Part shown: in pieces, positions 25,544 to 33,080 of the stretch
How positions within the stretch are numbered: the first letter of the stretch is position 1
How the letters are laid out: every line of letters starts with the position of its first letter
Assembly: GCF_024160145.1 (NCBI RefSeq)
Contig: NZ_JAMYWQ010000047.1
Span: 1-33,153, forward strand
Length of the DNA: 33,153 bases
From: Serratia nevei
GTDB taxonomy: Bacteria; Pseudomonadota; Gammaproteobacteria; Enterobacterales; Enterobacteriaceae
Direction of reading: 5' to 3'
Translations under genes and position numbers: made by a program
The notes under the pieces: model-generated
Database searches by the model: none
What the model saw: the letters and a program-made list of their open reading frames with translations, nothing else
What the model was told of the DNA's origin: nothing

Positions 25544-25572
25544 TTGAGTCAACGCCTCGGCGCGCCTATACT
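25544..25572 (+). promoter_or_regulatory. Distal cfa promoter
   Basis: TTGAGT (25544-25549), a 17-bp spacer, and TATACT (25567-25572). The C before it gives CTATACT, the form favoured by sigma-S as well as sigma-70. The leader to the cfa ATG would be about 255 nt. The known E. coli cfa gene also has a long-leader promoter. Confidence 0.6.
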
Positions 25573-25783
25573 CAAAAACAACCTTGTAAAGTAACACCTT
25601 ATAATCTCTATATCTCAATTAGCTTTTGTGTACGCGCTTTGCGTCACACTCTTTTTTTAAGGATGCGTTTATCCCGCGCCGTTCGCGCCGGGTAGCTTCT
25701 TAAAATTTCCTCTGTTCATAGTCGGATATCAGACGCCGCGGGCCTATTTTCCGCCGGTAAACGTATGTACCCGCAGAAATTGT

Positions 25784-25790
25784 CTAAGCT
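25784..25790 (+). promoter_or_regulatory. Possible proximal sigma-S promoter of cfa
   Basis: CTAAGCT, placed about 45 bp before the cfa ATG, resembles a sigma-S -10. E. coli cfa has a proximal sigma-S promoter at a similar position. No clear -35 is seen. Confidence 0.35.
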
Positions 25791-25834
25791 GTTTCCTAAC
25801 GGGTCATCAGTCAGAAGAAGGTGATGGAGAAGCT

Positions 25835-26986
25835 ATGAGTTCATCGTGTATAGAAGATCTGAGCATCCAGGACAATCAGTGGTACCGTATCGCGCATGAG
25901 ATGCTCGGCCTGGCCGGCATTGAAATCAACGGTTCGCGCCCCTACGATATTCAGGTTAAAAACCCCGATTTCTTTAAACGCGTCTTGCAGCAAGGGTCGC
26001 TGGGGCTGGGCGAAAGCTATATGGACGGCTGGTGGGAATGCGAGCGGCTGGATATGTTCTTCCAGCGCGTGGTCAGCGCCGGGCTGGAGAAGAAACTCCC
26101 CCACCACCTGAAAGATACCCTGCGCATCGCCGCCGCGCGCCTGACCAATCTGCAATCGAAAAAGCGCGCCTGGATCGTCGGCAAAGAACATTACGATCTC
26201 GGCAACGATCTGTTTACCCTGATGCTCGATCCTTACATGCAATACTCCTGCGGCTACTGGAAAGACGCCACCACGCTGGAGGAGGCGCAGGAAGCCAAAC
26301 TGCGGATGATCTGCGAAAAACTGCAGCTGCAGCCAGGCATGCGCTTGCTGGACATCGGCTGCGGCTGGGGCGGCCTTTCCGCCTACGCGGCGAAAAACTA
26401 CGGCGTATCGGTGGTCGGCGTGACCATTTCCGCCGAGCAGCAGAAACTGGCTCAGGCGCGCTGCGCCGGGCTGGATGTGCAGATCCTGCTGCAGGATTAC
26501 CGCGATCTGCATCAGCAGTTCGATCGCATCGTCTCCGTCGGCATGTTCGAGCACGTCGGGCCGAAAAACTACCGCACCTACTTCAACGTGGTGGAACGCA
26601 ATCTGGTGCCGCACGGCCTGTTCCTGCTGCATACCATCGGCTCCAACAAAACCGACATGAACGTCGATCCGTGGATCAACAAATACATTTTCCCGAACGG
26701 TTGCCTGCCGTCGGTGATCCACATCGCCCAGGCCAGCGAAGGCCATTTCGTGATGGAAGACTGGCATAACATCGGCGCCGACTACGATCGCACGCTGATG
26801 GCCTGGTTCGAACGCTTCAAGCAGGCGTGGCCGCAGCTTGCCCCGCGCTATTCCGAACGCTTCGAGCGGATGTTCAGCTACTACCTGAACGCCTGCGCCG
26901 GTGCGTTCCGGGCGCGCGATCTGCAGCTGTGGCAGGTGGTGTTCAGCCCGAAAGGCGTTGAAGGCGGCATTCGCGTCGCGCGCTGA
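25835..26986 (+). CDS. cfa: Cyclopropane-fatty-acyl-phospholipid synthase
   Basis: SAM-dependent enzyme that methylenates cis double bonds of membrane phospholipid acyl chains, raising acid and stationary-phase resistance. The 383-residue product (E. coli 382) has an N-terminal lipid-binding part with SLGLGESYMDGWWECERLD. The SAM-binding motif is LLDIGCGWGGLSAYAAKNYG. Conserved YSCGYWKDATTLEEAQEAKL, MFEHVGPKNYRTYF and KYIFPNGCLPSV follow, including the Cys, Glu and His that bind the bicarbonate ion in the family. GGAG lies 7 nt before the ATG. Regulation by two promoters is suggested upstream. Confidence 0.97.
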   Translation: MSSSCIEDLSIQDNQWYRIAHEMLGLAGIEINGSRPYDIQVKNPDFFKRVLQQGSLGLGESYMDGWWECERLDMFFQRVVSAGLEKKLPHHLKDTLRIAAARLTNLQSKKRAWIVGKEHYDLGNDLFTLMLDPYMQYSCGYWKDATTLEEAQEAKLRMICEKLQLQPGMRLLDIGCGWGGLSAYAAKNYGVSVVGVTISAEQQKLAQARCAGLDVQILLQDYRDLHQQFDRIVSVGMFEHVGPKNYRTYFNVVERNLVPHGLFLLHTIGSNKTDMNVDPWINKYIFPNGCLPSVIHIAQASEGHFVMEDWHNIGADYDRTLMAWFERFKQAWPQLAPRYSERFERMFSYYLNACAGAFRARDLQLWQVVFSPKGVEGGIRVAR

Positions 26987-26999
26987 ACGCTTTCCCAAT

Positions 27000-27038
27000 A
27001 AAAAAGCCCCGGCAACATCATCGCCGGGGCTTTTTTTT
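27000..27038. terminator. Bidirectional terminator between cfa and the I78 gene
   Basis: An 8-bp stem GCCCCGGC / GCCGGGGC with a 9-nt loop, with six A upstream and eight T downstream. It can end both convergent transcripts. Confidence 0.9.
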
Positions 27039-27058
27039 GCTCTTTAGGACCCTGCGGG

Positions 27059-27352
27059 TTAACCGCAGTAAACGCGAATGATTTTATCGTTGCTATCGCC
27101 GAGGAAGTTCAGGCGGCGCAGGTTGAAATCCATGGTAACGGCAGAGTTGTACGGAATGGCGCGCACCTTGGCGTCGATCCGCACGCCTTCCAGCGAAGTC
27201 ATCGGCTTGCCGACGAAATTTTGATACTGCGAAGCGCCGCAGGTATCGTCCGCATCGGCCATTGGCGCGCCGGCGCCCTGCTCAGGTGAACTGCTGCAGG
27301 CGCTCAGCGCCAGCAACGCGGTTAACAACAACGTTTTCCCATAAAACTTCAC
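27059..27352 (-). CDS. I78-family peptidase-inhibitor lipoprotein
   Basis: A 97-residue lipoprotein: signal MKFYGKTLLLTALLALSAC with lipobox LSAC (Cys19). The mature domain has the I78/elastase-inhibitor-like pattern: CGASQYQNFVGKP, then the RAIPYNSAVTMDFNLRRLNF stretch and the ending DNDKIIRVYCG-like IIRVYCG. A conserved Cys pair (CGAS and VYCG) is expected to form a disulfide. By family the role is inhibition of serine peptidases; the target is unknown. It is 54 bp after ribC on the same strand, so a shared transcript is possible. It converges on cfa. Confidence 0.85.
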   Translation of the reverse strand: MKFYGKTLLLTALLALSACSSSPEQGAGAPMADADDTCGASQYQNFVGKPMTSLEGVRIDAKVRAIPYNSAVTMDFNLRRLNFLGDSNDKIIRVYCG

Positions 27353-27406
27353 GCGTTTCTCCTCTCTGCTTATGATTCGATGCCGGCGGCAACGCCAGAA
27401 TCGCTG

Positions 27407-28057
27407 TCAGTCTTTGTGCGCAGGCGCCATCGCCGCCGCCAGCGTCGCTTCCCGGTTGGCCAGCACGCGCTCGACGGTGTCCACCACCGCCTGCGTTTGC
27501 GGATCGATTTCGATGTTCACCTTGTCACCCAGGCGTTTCTTACCCAGCGTGGTGCGATCCAGCGTTTCCGGGATCAGGTGCACGCAGAAACGGTTATTCA
27601 CCACTTCGCCGATGGTCAGGCTAATGCCGTCGATACCGATGAAACCTTTATGCAGCACATATTTCATCAATTCCGCATTCGGCATGCGCAGCCACACCTG
27701 GCGGTTATTTTCCGACGTGTAAATTTTGGCCACTTCCGCCGTGCAGATAATATGGCCGGACATCAAATGACCGCCAATTTCGTCATTGAACTTCGCCGCC
27801 CGCTCGATATTGACGATGTCGCCCAGCGCCAGATCGCCGAGGTTGGTCAGCCGCAGCGTTTCCTTGATCAAATCGAAGCTGACGCGGTTGCCTTCCACCT
27901 CGGTGACGGTCAGGCAGCAGCCGTTATGGGCCACCGACGCGCCCAGCTCCAGCCCCGGCAGCAGCTCGGCGGGCATTTCGATCACGTGGGTGCGGAAATT
28001 GGGTTTCTCATCAATGGCGACCAGCGGCGCGGTGCCTTGTACGATACCGGTGAACAT
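27407..28057 (-). CDS. ribC: Riboflavin synthase alpha chain
   Basis: Homotrimeric enzyme (also called RibE) that dismutates two 6,7-dimethyl-8-ribityllumazines to riboflavin. The 216-residue product shows the two lumazine-binding repeats: N-terminal [16 protein letters not shown] with [18 protein letters not shown], and the second barrel with [15 protein letters not shown]. The family starting motif MFTGI(V/I) confirms the start at 28057. ribC and mdtK are divergent, as in E. coli. No FMN riboswitch was recognised in the gap between them. Confidence 0.97.
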   Translation of the reverse strand: MFTGIVQGTAPLVAIDEKPNFRTHVIEMPAELLPGLELGASVAHNGCCLTVTEVEGNRVSFDLIKETLRLTNLGDLALGDIVNIERAAKFNDEIGGHLMSGHIICTAEVAKIYTSENNRQVWLRMPNAELMKYVLHKGFIGIDGISLTIGEVVNNRFCVHLIPETLDRTTLGKKRLGDKVNIEIDPQTQAVVDTVERVLANREATLAAAMAPAHKD

Positions 28058-28183
28058 ATGTGCCTCTTCTGACTAAATAGGTTAAAACACTCCCGGCAGT
28101 GTGCCCCAGTTGGCGCGGAAAACCAAATCCGCGTAGGCAAAAAACGCGCGCTTGCGCATTTAATAACTATTTATCTGCGGCGT

Positions 28184-28211
28184 TTGCTTAACGACGCCGA
28201 GCAGGTACAAT
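28184..28211 (+). promoter_or_regulatory. Candidate mdtK promoter
   Basis: TTGCTT, a 16-bp spacer, and TACAAT (28206-28211), about 85 bp before the mdtK start. It is a moderate match only. Confidence 0.35.
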
Positions 28212-28295
28212 ATTTTTGACAAAATTCCGCTATTTTAATTGTTGTCCTCTCGCGGCAGCCCTCCCTCCCACATATATAAATAGAAAGGTGTATGC

Positions 28296-29672
28296 GTGCA
28301 GAAGTACTTAATTGAAGCGCGTAGTTTATTGGCTCTCGCTATCCCGGTCATCATCGCGCAAATATCGCAAACCGCCATGGGCGTGGTGGATACCATCATG
28401 GCCGGCGCCTACAGCGCCACCGACATGGCGGCGGTGGCGGTCGGCACTTCAATCTGGCTGCCGGCCATCCTGTTCGGCCACGGCCTGCTGCTGGCGCTGA
28501 CGCCGGTGATCGCCCAGCTCAACGGCGCCGGGCGGCGCGATCGTATCGCCCATCAGGTGCGTCAGGGGTTTTGGCTGGCTTCCGGCGTGTCGGTCCTGCT
28601 GATCGTGGTGCTGTATAACTGCAAGTTCGTCATCGACATGATGCACAACATCGATCCGCAGCTGGCGGATAAAGCCGTCGGTTATCTGCACGCCATCATG
28701 TGGGGAGCGCCGGGCTACCTGTTCTTCCAGGTGATGCGCAACCAGTGCGAAGGCCTGTCCAAAACCAAGCCCGGCATGGTGATCGGCTTCCTCGGCCTGC
28801 TGGTGAATATCCCGATCAACTACATCTTTATCTACGGCAAGTTCGGCATGCCGGAGCTGGGCGGCGTCGGCTGCGGCGTCGCCACCGGCAGCGTCTACTG
28901 GATCATGTTCCTGATGATGCGCTGGTACGTGAAGCGCGCGCCGTCGCAGCGCGACATCAAACGCCAAACCGGCGATCTCGGCGGCCCTGACTGGGCGGCG
29001 CTGAAGCGCCTGATCGGCATCGGCATGCCGGTGGCGCTGGCGCTGTTCTTCGAAGTCACGCTGTTCGCCGTGGTGGCGCTGCTGGTTTCGCCGCTGGGGA
29101 TAGTCGCGGTCGCCGGCCACCAGATCGCACTGAACTTCAGCGCGCTGATGTTCGTGCTGCCGCTGTCGCTGGGCGTTGGCGCCACCATCCGCGTCGGTTA
29201 CCGTCTGGGGGAAGGCTCGGTTGAAGGTGCCCGTGTCGCCGCCTACTCTGCCATCGGCGTTGGCATCACCATGGCCGTCTGCACCGCGCTGTTTACCGCC
29301 ACCTTCCGCGAACCGATCGCCCTGTTGTACAACGACAGCCCGGCGGTGGTGGCGATGGCCTCGCAGCTGATGCTGTTGGCAGCGCTGTACCAAATCTCGG
29401 ATTCCATCCAGGTGATCGGCAGCGGCGTGCTGCGCGGTTATAAAGACACCCGCGCGATCTTCTTCATCACCTTCATCGCTTACTGGGTGTTGGGCCTGCC
29501 GAGCGGCTACCTGCTGGCCCTGACCGATGTGCTGGTGCCGGCGATGGGGCCGAGCGGTTTCTGGATCGGCTTTATCATTGGCCTGACCTTCGCCGCCATC
29601 ATGATGGCGCTGCGCATGCGCTGGCTGCAAAAGCAGCCGACCGCCATCATCCTGCAGCGATCCACGCGCTGA
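28296..29672 (+). CDS. mdtK: MATE-family multidrug efflux pump MdtK (NorM)
   Basis: Inner-membrane MATE antiporter that exports fluoroquinolones and cationic dyes using Na+ or H+. The 458-residue product (E. coli 457) has about 12 spans. The first opens [27 protein letters not shown], the MATE signature with the conserved Gln and Asp. Two MatE halves (about 1-230 and 240-458) are seen; the second starts [28 protein letters not shown]. The start is GTG at 28296 with AAAGGTG about 5 nt upstream. It is divergent from ribC, and the tRNA-Val cluster follows. Confidence 0.96.
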   Translation: MQKYLIEARSLLALAIPVIIAQISQTAMGVVDTIMAGAYSATDMAAVAVGTSIWLPAILFGHGLLLALTPVIAQLNGAGRRDRIAHQVRQGFWLASGVSVLLIVVLYNCKFVIDMMHNIDPQLADKAVGYLHAIMWGAPGYLFFQVMRNQCEGLSKTKPGMVIGFLGLLVNIPINYIFIYGKFGMPELGGVGCGVATGSVYWIMFLMMRWYVKRAPSQRDIKRQTGDLGGPDWAALKRLIGIGMPVALALFFEVTLFAVVALLVSPLGIVAVAGHQIALNFSALMFVLPLSLGVGATIRVGYRLGEGSVEGARVAAYSAIGVGITMAVCTALFTATFREPIALLYNDSPAVVAMASQLMLLAALYQISDSIQVIGSGVLRGYKDTRAIFFITFIAYWVLGLPSGYLLALTDVLVPAMGPSGFWIGFIIGLTFAAIMMALRMRWLQKQPTAIILQRSTR

Positions 29673-29788
29673 ATCCGCGCCCGGCTGGTTTCATCCCCGG
29701 CCGGGCTGCGGGTTTGCGGAAAAAAACGCCGGACTGCGCACAACCTCAGCAATCGCGTGAAATACCGAATAAAATTGCGCTTTTCCCC

Positions 29789-29817
29789 TTGCCAGCACGC
29801 GGGTAGCTCGTTAATAT
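29789..29817 (+). promoter_or_regulatory. Promoter of the tRNA-Val cluster
   Basis: TTGCCA (29789-29794), a 17-bp spacer, and TAATAT (29812-29817), followed by TCGTCCCC. The GC-rich discriminator is typical of stringently controlled stable-RNA promoters. It is about 38 bp before the first tRNA. Confidence 0.7.
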
Positions 29818-29854
29818 TCGTCCCCGCTGTCAGCCATGACAGACAGGAAAAGAT

Positions 29855-29931
29855 GCGTCCGTAGCTCAGTTGGTTAGAGCACCACCTTGACATGGTGGGG
29901 GTCGGTGGTTCGAGTCCACTCGGACGCACCA
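29855..29931 (+). tRNA. tRNA-Val (GAC), copy 1
   Basis: A 77-nt gene with encoded CCA. The acceptor stem is GCGTCCG / CGGACGC, and the anticodon loop is TTGACAT, giving anticodon GAC for GUC/GUU valine codons. The sequence is identical to the other two copies and of the valV/valW type that lies downstream of mdtK in E. coli. Confidence 0.97.
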
Positions 29932-29951
29932 AATTCCTGAAGCCGTACAGT

Positions 29952-30028
29952 GCGTCCGTAGCTCAGTTGGTTAGAGCACCACCTTGACATGGTGGGGGTC
30001 GGTGGTTCGAGTCCACTCGGACGCACCA
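29952..30028 (+). tRNA. tRNA-Val (GAC), copy 2
   Basis: Identical in all 77 nt to copy 1 and separated from it by 20 nt. The anticodon is GAC and CCA is encoded. Confidence 0.97.
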
Positions 30029-30048
30029 AATTTCAGAAGCAGTGCAGT

Positions 30049-30125
30049 GCGTCCGTAGCTCAGTTGGTTAGAGCACCACCTTGACATGGTGGGGGTCGGT
30101 GGTTCGAGTCCACTCGGACGCACCA
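30049..30125 (+). tRNA. tRNA-Val (GAC), copy 3
   Basis: Identical in all 77 nt to copies 1 and 2, 20 nt after copy 2. No strong hairpin terminator follows; the downstream sequence runs into the cupin gene leader. Confidence 0.97.
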
Positions 30126-30245
30126 TATTGCTGATTCATCTCTCCCCCTGTCGCGTTATACTTCCCGTTGTTTCATCTCTGCCCGACCGCCCGATTTGTA
30201 TATCGTTCGCGCCGTGCTACCGCCATCAGCCATCAGGAACGCCAC

Positions 30246-30551
30246 ATGACCACCTTTACCGCCAAAACCGCCTTTTTACCGCTCGACAATGGCCTTGCCC
30301 GCCGTGAAGGCGTGATGAGCGACGGTTCACCGGCGGCAGAAGTGCGTTTCGAGGCCGGCGCCTTCGGCCAGCTGCAAAAGCCCCCGCACGCGCGGCAAAC
30401 CCGGGTGATCTCCGGTGAATTCGAGTTTACCCTCGGCGGCGACACCCGGGTGGTACGGGCCGGCGAGAGCCTGATATTGCCGGCTAACGTCGCCAGCGGC
30501 TGCTTCTGCCTGAGCGCCGGCGTGCTGCTGGAAATCCCCCAAACGCGCTAA
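30246..30551 (+). CDS. Small cupin-domain protein
   Basis: A 101-residue single-domain cupin of unknown function. The pattern PPHARQTRVISGEFEFTLGGD corresponds to cupin motif 1 with one clear metal-type His and Glu; VRAGESLILPANVASGC is the motif 2 region but lacks the usual His, so metal binding may be altered. The ATG at 30246 follows AGGA by about 8 nt; an upstream frame of 26 codons is not supported. It may be a sensor or isomerase-like protein, but no pathway can be named. It lies between the tRNA cluster and pykF and has no equivalent in the E. coli order. Confidence 0.75.
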   Translation: MTTFTAKTAFLPLDNGLARREGVMSDGSPAAEVRFEAGAFGQLQKPPHARQTRVISGEFEFTLGGDTRVVRAGESLILPANVASGCFCLSAGVLLEIPQTR

Positions 30552-30635
30552 ACCTCTATTTACAGCAAGGTTATTTGCGCAACAAGCGCCCGCAACGCGT
30601 TGCATTTGCGCCACATTTGCCCCGGTTTTGACCCA

Positions 30636-30663
30636 TCCGCCGCGCCGCTGCGGTTTTTTATTT
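30636..30663 (+). terminator. Weak terminator after the cupin gene
   Basis: A short CCGC / GCGG stem followed by TTTTTTATTTT. The T-run is strong but the stem is only 4 bp, so the call is tentative. Confidence 0.35.
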
Positions 30664-30690
30664 TGTTTCCCACCGCTTAGCCTTTATAAT
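30663..30690 (+). promoter_or_regulatory. Promoter of pykF
   Basis: A perfect -10 TATAAT (30685-30690) with a poor -35 TTGTTT (30663-30668), 16 bp apart. Transcription would start near 30697, giving a leader of about 250 nt. Confidence 0.55.
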
Positions 30691-30707
30691 GCGCAACGTC
30701 TATCAGT

Positions 30708-30719
30708 TGAATGGTTTCA
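30708..30719. promoter_or_regulatory. Cra (FruR) operator upstream of pykF
   Basis: TGAATGGTTTCA is close to the Cra consensus (TGAAACGTTTCA). It lies 18-29 bp past the -10, a position that implies repression by Cra, as known for E. coli pykF. Confidence 0.7.
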
Positions 30720-30944
30720 GCCCTTGATCTGCGAAAACGCAATAACAACACGATCTGATCTTACCCCGTTGCGCAGCATCCCCGCGCCCCCGCGCGGGCT
30801 GAATTTTTCCGCCCCGCTTCAACTGTCGTCACCTATCCTTAACTATGTTTTTCACCACCAGGCACGGCCCAAATTCCCTACCGGCGTAAACCGCACCGGT
30901 CAAATTCGTTTTTTTATCCATCACAACTTGTAGAAAACTCCGCC

Positions 30945-32357
30945 ATGAAAAAGACCAAAATTGTTTGTACCATCGGTCCAAAAACCGAATCGGAAGAAAT
31001 GCTGACCAACCTGCTCAATGCGGGCATGAACGTGATGCGTCTCAACTTCTCTCACGGCGATTATGAAGAGCACGGCAACCGCATCAAGAACATGCGCGCC
31101 GTGATGGCGAAAACCGGTATCAACGCCGGCATCCTGCTGGATACCAAAGGCCCGGAAATTCGCACCATGAAGCTGGAAGGCGGTAAAGACGCTTCGCTGG
31201 TCGCCGGCCAAACCTTCACCTTCACCACCGACCAGAGCGTGATCGGCAACAGCGATCGCGTGGCGGTTACCTACGCCGGCTTCGCCGCCGACCTGAAGAT
31301 CGGCAACACCGTGCTGGTTGACGACGGTCTGATCGGCATGGAAGTCACCAACGTGACCGAAAACGAAGTCATTTGTAAGGTGCTGAACAACGGCGACCTG
31401 GGCGAGAACAAGGGCGTCAACCTGCCGGGCGTCTCCATCCAGCTGCCTGCGCTGGCCGAAAAAGACAAACGCGACCTGATCTTCGGCTGCGAACAAGGCG
31501 TCGACTTCGTGGCGGCGTCCTTCATCCGTAAACGCTCCGACGTGCTGGAGATCCGCGAACACCTGAAAGCCCACGGCGGCGAGCAGATCCAGATCATCTC
31601 CAAGATCGAAAACCAGGAAGGCCTGAACAACTTCGACGAGATCCTCGAAGCGTCCGACGGCATCATGGTTGCCCGTGGCGACTTGGGCGTCGAGATCCCG
31701 GTCGAAGAAGTGATCTTCGCCCAGAAGATGATGATCGAGAAATGCAACCGCGCACGTAAAGTGGTGATCACCGCCACCCAGATGCTCGATTCCATGATCA
31801 AGAACCCGCGCCCTACCCGCGCGGAAGCCGGCGACGTTGCCAACGCCATCCTGGACGGTACCGATGCCGTCATGCTGTCCGGCGAGAGCGCCAAGGGCAA
31901 ATACCCGCTGGAAGCGGTCAACATCATGGCCACCATCTGCGAGCGTACCGATCGCGTGATGCCTAGCCGCATCGATACCCTGAACGACCGCCGCAAGCTG
32001 CGCATCACCGAAGCGGTGTGCCGCGGTGCGGTTGAAACCGCCGAGAAACTGGACGCGCCGCTGATCGTCGTCGCCACCAGCGGCGGCAAGTCAGCGAAAT
32101 CCGTGCGTAAATACTTCCCGAACGCGGTGATCCTGGCGCTGACCACCAATGAAACCACCGCACACCAGCTGGTGCTGAGCAAGGGCGTTATCCCGCAGAT
32201 GGTCAAGGAAATCGCCTCAACCGACGACTTCTACCGCATCGGTAAAGAAGCCGCGCTGGCCAGCGGCCTGGCGCAGAAAGGCGACGTCGTGGTGATGGTT
32301 TCCGGCGCGCTGGTGCCGAGCGGCACTACCAACACCGCCTCGGTACACGTGCTGTAA
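30945..32357 (+). CDS. pykF: Pyruvate kinase I (fructose-1,6-bisphosphate activated)
   Basis: Cytoplasmic glycolytic enzyme that converts phosphoenolpyruvate and ADP to pyruvate and ATP. The 470-residue product equals E. coli PykF in length and start ([20 protein letters not shown]). The active-site region includes [26 protein letters not shown] and the [17 protein letters not shown] block (catalytic Lys and Glu), then [12 protein letters not shown] and [12 protein letters not shown] with [16 protein letters not shown]. The C-terminal regulatory domain includes [15 protein letters not shown] and the FBP-type loop near [15 protein letters not shown] Cra-type operator upstream predicts repression on gluconeogenic substrates. 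A long 5' leader of about 250 nt precedes it, and a strong terminator follows. Confidence 0.98.
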   Translation: MKKTKIVCTIGPKTESEEMLTNLLNAGMNVMRLNFSHGDYEEHGNRIKNMRAVMAKTGINAGILLDTKGPEIRTMKLEGGKDASLVAGQTFTFTTDQSVIGNSDRVAVTYAGFAADLKIGNTVLVDDGLIGMEVTNVTENEVICKVLNNGDLGENKGVNLPGVSIQLPALAEKDKRDLIFGCEQGVDFVAASFIRKRSDVLEIREHLKAHGGEQIQIISKIENQEGLNNFDEILEASDGIMVARGDLGVEIPVEEVIFAQKMMIEKCNRARKVVITATQMLDSMIKNPRPTRAEAGDVANAILDGTDAVMLSGESAKGKYPLEAVNIMATICERTDRVMPSRIDTLNDRRKLRITEAVCRGAVETAEKLDAPLIVVATSGGKSAKSVRKYFPNAVILALTTNETTAHQLVLSKGVIPQMVKEIASTDDFYRIGKEAALASGLAQKGDVVVMVSGALVPSGTTNTASVHVL

Positions 32358-32385
32358 TATAAAACGTGACATAATTACCTTGATC

Positions 32386-32412
32386 AAAACGCCGCTTTGC
32401 GGCGTTTTTTTT
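32386..32412 (+). terminator. Intrinsic terminator of pykF
   Basis: AAAACGCCGC-TTT-GCGGCG followed by eight T, about 30 bp past the pykF stop. Confidence 0.9.
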
Positions 32413-32592
32413 ATCGGCAGTAACCTATTTTTCTCAAAACGCAACCGCGAACCGCTCATTATTTGGCTAATAACAAATCGGAGTAGTCCCATGGAAGCCG
32501 GCTGTTTTCCCTCGTTTTTTTAACTAATTTGTAAAACCAGATGCAAGTTTGAGCGAACGATCAAAATAAAGCACCCCAACACTAAAAAATTA

Positions 32593-32622
32593 TTCTCTTT
32601 CGAAAAAAGTTTGTGTAATACT
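32593..32622 (+). promoter_or_regulatory. Promoter of lpp
   Basis: The -10 region TAATACT (32616-32622) and the flanking TTGTGTAATACTTGTAACGC are as in E. coli lpp; TTCTCT (32593-32598) is in the -35 position. The following leader (CTACATGGAGATTAACTC) is also conserved. Confidence 0.85.
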
Positions 32623-32644
32623 TGTAACGCTACATGGAGATTAA

Positions 32645-32902
<258 letters not shown>

Positions 32903-32920
32903 GATAGCTTCGGTTATTGA

Positions 32921-32950
32921 AAACGGCGCACATTGTGCGCCGTTTTTTTT
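32921..32950 (+). terminator. Intrinsic terminator of lpp
   Basis: Stem AAACGGCGCACA / TGTGCGCCGTTT followed by a T-run, 18 bp past the lpp stop. Confidence 0.9.
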
Positions 32951-32985
32951 GCCTGCCCGTTGGCCCTTGCTCCCCTCCCACAGGC

Positions 32986-33019
32986 AAAAAAAAGAGGTTC
33001 AGCACGCTGAACCCCTCTT
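32986..33019 (-). terminator. Minus-strand terminator cut off from its gene
   Basis: On the minus strand this reads AAGAGG(GG)TTCAG-CGTG-CTGAACCTCTT followed by further T (eight in all). It fits the end of a minus-strand gene arriving from the right; in E. coli that gene would be ldtE (ynhG). The IS3-family end begins 8 bp beyond it. Confidence 0.6.
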
Positions 33020-33049
33020 CGAACGCTGACCCGTCCTAAATAGCGTTGA

Positions 33050-33080
33050 CACATTTTACTCACGCACAGAGGAAAATGTG
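33050..33080 (+). repeat. Inverted repeat enclosing the transposase ribosome-binding site
   Basis: CACATTTT (33050-33057) and AAAATGTG (33073-33080) are perfect 8-bp arms separated by 15 nt. The probable Shine-Dalgarno AGAGGA (33068-33073) lies at the loop edge, and the ATG follows the stem directly at 33081. Confidence 0.75.

Larger units (their letters stand above)
29855..30125 (+). repeat. 97-bp tandem repeat of the tRNA-Val unit
   Basis: The three tRNA starts are exactly 97 bp apart. The two 20-nt spacers (AATTCCTGAAGCCGTACAGT and AATTTCAGAAGCAGTGCAGT) are identical at 16 positions, which supports tandem duplication of tRNA plus spacer. Confidence 0.9.

Noticed and set aside
28058..28295. 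FMN riboswitch upstream of ribC
   Set aside because: The conserved RFN-element boxes are not seen; in enterics this element is upstream of ribB instead.
29507..29932. Minus-strand frame with a product starting MVRPSGLEPPTPTMSRWCSN
   Set aside because: This is the antisense of tRNA-Val, a well-known source of spurious annotated proteins.
29855..30125. Attachment sites of an integrated element in the tRNA-Val cluster
   Set aside because: All three repeats are full-length tRNAs at even spacing. No integrase or partial tRNA end is nearby.
30086..30307. Plus-strand frame starting within the third tRNA-Val
   Set aside because: It begins in the tRNA sequence and overlaps the cupin gene start; it has no independent support.
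30628..30933. A 101-codon plus-strand frame in the pykF leader
   Set aside because: It covers the pykF promoter and Cra site; its composition is non-coding in character.
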